Shown here: positions 61,023 to 64,000 of the stretch, in pieces | Layout of the letters: each line of letters begins with the position of its first letter | Numbering within the stretch: position 1 is the first letter of the stretch | DNA from: Phoronis australis | Lineage: Eukaryota > Phoronida > Phoronidae | Direction: 5' to 3' | Length of the DNA stretch: 64,000 nucleotides | NCBI GenBank assembly: GCA_002633005.1 | Contig: NMRA01000645.1 | Coordinates: forward strand, 124,001-188,000 | Made by a program: the position numbers and the translations under genes | Notes under the pieces: model-generated | Databases searched by the model: none | What the model was told of the DNA's origin: nothing | The model's input: only the letters and a program-made list of their open reading frames with translations

Positions 61023-62444
61023 AAACATTGACATATCTAGCAGATACATGTATCTCTTATTAACAAATCAATATGGAAACTGTAATGCAAACCATATCAT
61101 CAGGGTACTAAGAAATGCATGAGCTGGCTTGGTGTGTATAAACAGTAACGTTAATACCCGTAGGGGTATGTCAAAGGTACATTAGGTCTGCTCGAGTTAA
61201 TATCGTAGGTGCCATGCAGATTATCCCTTGGAGGGACGCACTTGACAGGTCTACAAAGTATCCATTTTTTGCACATATTGTAACTAGTATTTTTGAGTGT
61301 TAAAAAGCTTGTTTAGCATTTTTTTGATTCGAATTCAATGAAGTTGCATTTCATACAGTTGAATTATGTTAAAGAGAACAACTTTTATGAATGGGAGGCT
61401 TTCACTGCAACTGAAAATGGACCTTTTTAACTGCGCTATCTCTCTAAAAGGGTGGTTTATCATTCCAACTCATGTGATTATCACAACTTTTCCTAGCTAG
61501 TACTTCTGGAGTAACTAAGCATCTATACTGGCTAACATAGCAACCAGGTAAAAAATATTGTTTTCAAGCTATTGGCTGGTGAACATTGGAAGATGTGCTG
61601 GATCGTTTGCCAACCACACCTGAGTGAGGCTCGTGCACTGTCACGCTCAAGTTGCGTCATTATCAAACCCTCTCAAATTTGAACACTTCAGTGTACAAAA
61701 TTGTATGCGTTACCATAAGCACTATGACCTGTAACAGAATGATACTGAGGCCGAATTGTATTACAACTTGAAGTGAAGTAATTTCAAAATTATTTCAACC
61801 GTACATATGCGTGAAAAGGACATCAATTGTTGCTTCATCAACTTCAGACTTCATTCGGTAACTTTATACGAACGCCAAGTAACACCCAATGCACCCTATA
61901 GGCCATTCGAAGAAAATGGACTACTTATCAAGTGTGAATTAGTTCTCAAGGGAATATGAATAGTTTGCAAAAATTCCATGTCTAAGGTTTCAAAAATCAT
62001 TAATTAGTTTCGTCACCTTTTGACAACCTCATTACACAGAGATCTGTAATTTGCGAAAAATAATTATGACTAATCCCTCTCCATAACTAGTACAGGGGAA
62101 GATGACAACCATGCTCCTTGCGATCCTAGCAGCAAAAATAAATTTGAAAGTCCCATGTTGGACCAATTTTACCACTTTCCAATAGGGGGCATTCTACATA
62201 CATCTCTGTAGCATTGCAAGAGCACTAAAGTTTCTTCGCTTGACCAAATGTCTAGTTCTGGTATGCAAGATGAGCGAGTTGACAAGGTTGAAATGCAAAT
62301 TTTGTGCGACTCGTTTAAATATCCAACCACATAATAGTGGCAATTTGACAACGTGATGAATGCAAAAAATTTGTAAAAAGCCGGAAATATTCCACTGCAT
62401 TTAAATTCACACAAAAATGGAGAACGTTGTCCCATCAACTACCC
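61023..62444 (+). repeat. 1.4-kb duplicated segment, copy 1
   Basis: This copy begins AAACATTGACATATCTAGC and ends CCCATCAACTACCC. It matches 62446-63845 almost base for base, apart from scattered substitutions and small indels (for example a TTCCAACTCATGTGATTATCA stretch near 61463 is absent from copy 2). Open frames of 89 and 68 codons appear in both copies on the minus strand but show no recognisable domain. Confidence 0.9.
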
Positions 62445-62445
62445 N
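62445..62445. other. N exactly at the junction of the two duplicated copies
   Basis: The single N separates the last base of copy 1 from the first base of copy 2, as expected where an assembler joined overlapping or allelic contigs. Confidence 0.95.
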
Positions 62446-63845
62446 AAACATTGACAGATCTAGCAGATACGTGTATCTCTTATTAACAAATCAATATGGA
62501 AACTGTAATGCAAACCATATCATCAGGATACTAAGAAATGCATGAGCTGGCTTGGTGTGTATGAACAGTAACACTAATACCCGTAGGGGTATGTCAAAGG
62601 TACATTAGGTCTGCTCCAGTTAATATCGTAGGTGCCATGCAGATTATCCCTTGGAGGGAGCACTTGACAGGTCTACAAAGTATCCATTTTTTGCACATAT
62701 TGTAACTAGTATTTTTGAGTGTTAAAAAGCTTGTGTAGCATTTTTTAAATTTGAATTCAATGAAGTTGCATTTCATACAGCTGAATTATGTTAAAGAGAA
62801 CAACTTTTATGAATGGGTGGCTTTCACTACAATTGAAAATGGACCTTTTTAACTGCGCTATCTCTCTAAAAGGGTGGTTTATCATTCCCTTTTTTCCTAG
62901 CTAGTACTTCTGGAGTAACTAAGCATCTATACTGGCTAACATCGCCTCCAGGTAAAAAATATTGTTTTCAAGCTATTGGCTGGTGAACATTGGAATATGT
63001 GCTGGATCGTTTGCCAACCACACATGAGTGAGGCTCGTGCACTGTCATGCTCAAGTTGCGCCATTATCAAACCCGCTCAAATTTGAACACTGTGTACAAA
63101 ATTGTATGTGTTACCATAAGCACTATGACCTGTAACAGAATGATACTGAGGCTGAATTGTATTACGACTTGAAGTGAAGTAATTTCAAAATTATTTCAAC
63201 CATACATATGCGTGAAAAGGACATCAATTGTTGCTTCATCAACTTCAGACTTCATCCAGTAACTTTATACGAAAGCCAAGTAACACCCAATGCACCCTGT
63301 AGGCCATTCGAAGAAAAAGGACTACTTATCAAGTGTGAATTAGTTCTCAAGGGAATATGAATAGTTTGCAAAAATTCCATGTCTTAGGTTTCAAAAATCA
63401 TTAATTAGTTTCGTCACCTTTTGACAACCTCATTACACAGAGATCTGTAATTTGCGAAAAATAATTATGACTAATCCCTCTCCATAACTAGTACAGGGGA
63501 AGATGACAACCATGCTCCTTGCGATCCTAGCAGCAAAAATAAATTTGAAAGTCCCATGTTGGACCAATTTTACCACTTTCCAATAGGGGGCATTCTACAT
63601 ACATCTCTGTAGCATTGCAAGAGCACTAAAGTTTCTTCGCTTGACCAAATGTCTAGTTCTGGTATGCAAGATGAGCGAGTTGACAAGGTTGAAATGCAAA
63701 TTTTGTGCGACTCGTTTAAATATCCAACCACATAATAGTGGCAATTTGACAACGTGATGAACGCAAAGAATTTGTAAAAAGCCGGAAATATTCCACTGCA
63801 TTTAAATTCACACAAAAATGGAGAACGTTGTCCCATCAACTACCC
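62446..63845 (+). repeat. 1.4-kb duplicated segment, copy 2
   Basis: This copy starts AAACATTGACAGATCTAGC right after the N and ends CCCATCAACTACCC, after which unique sequence follows. It is 22 bases shorter than copy 1 because of small indels. Confidence 0.9.
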
Positions 63846-64000
63846 AATCGACATCTATTGGCAAGGAGGAATATTCCATCATATAGCTCAACTGTTTTGG
63901 AAAATGGCTGTTGCTTTTATTCAAAGGTGTTAATGCACCTAGCTTCAGTCAAAATCCAACTTAGATTTTGTCCACTTACTGTTTTAAAGTATGTCTCTGT

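Larger units (their letters stand above)
45402..64000 (+). other. Incomplete intron 6, at least 18.6 kb
   Basis: This follows the donor after residue 458. I looked for the expected next SCHIP1 segment (a NERExIRQKLALGSFFDD-like sequence and MNLQICFVN) and did not find it, so the rest of the gene should lie to the right. The stretch is mostly AT-rich sequence with dispersed transposons, listed separately. A 150-codon minus-strand open frame at 45584-46036 has no recognisable domain and is within chance expectation. Confidence 0.55.

Noticed and set aside
62169-63839. Two identical 89-codon frames (62169-62438 and 63570-63839)
   Set aside because: They are the same frame in the two copies of the 1.4-kb duplication; it lacks any recognisable feature.
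1-64000. CRISPR arrays, prokaryotic operons, rRNA genes, viral genes
   Set aside because: No regular spacer-repeat arrays, clustered intronless genes, rRNA landmarks or viral polymerase motifs were seen; the window is ordinary animal genomic DNA.

Overview
The window is AT-rich nuclear DNA of an animal, probably a marine invertebrate. Genes are broken into small GT-AG exons separated by multi-kilobase introns, there are no prokaryotic operons, and much of the sequence consists of short inverted-repeat DNA transposons. I cannot name the species. It contains three single N characters (33207, 50354, 62445).

Two protein-coding genes can be supported, arranged head to head. On the minus strand, 18018-18153 is the first coding exon of a PKA/PRKX-like AGC protein kinase. 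The exon stops inside the glycine-rich loop, and I found no further kinase exons in 1-18017, so that stretch reads as the start of a very long first intron. On the plus strand, six exons (26546-26677, 29712-29750, 34097-34207, 34794-34858, 43906-43986, 44456-45401) join in perfect phase into 458 codons. These form the N-terminal part of an IQCJ-SCHIP1 (schwannomin-interacting protein) orthologue: two IQ motifs, an acidic, low-complexity middle, and the SCHIP1-type PxMDWxALE block. The gene runs off the right edge, because 45402-64000 looks like one unfinished intron.

The about 8 kb between the two genes holds the most striking structure. A Mutator-like element (19099-22016) has 272-bp terminal inverted repeats and a perfect 9-bp target duplication. 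Nested inside it is a hAT-type element (19469-21427) with 15-bp inverted ends and an 8-bp target duplication (7 of 8 bases equal). Next to it, at 22590-23573, is a CAGTGGCGGATCTA-type element with a 5-bp duplication, and a smaller relative lies at 31610-31847.

The introns contain further elements. There is a 156-bp hAT MITE with a perfect 8-bp duplication (60499-60654). A non-autonomous PIF/Harbinger-like element carries a spliced transposase relic (48638-49165) and sits inside another inverted repeat. Several MITE families occur in two or three copies, and there are two degenerate tandem arrays with similar wording. At 61023-63845 a 1.4-kb segment is present twice, joined exactly at an N, which suggests an assembly duplication. 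I found no new enzymatic or defence system; the novelty here is transposon nesting and the two-IQ form of the IQCJ-SCHIP1 gene.
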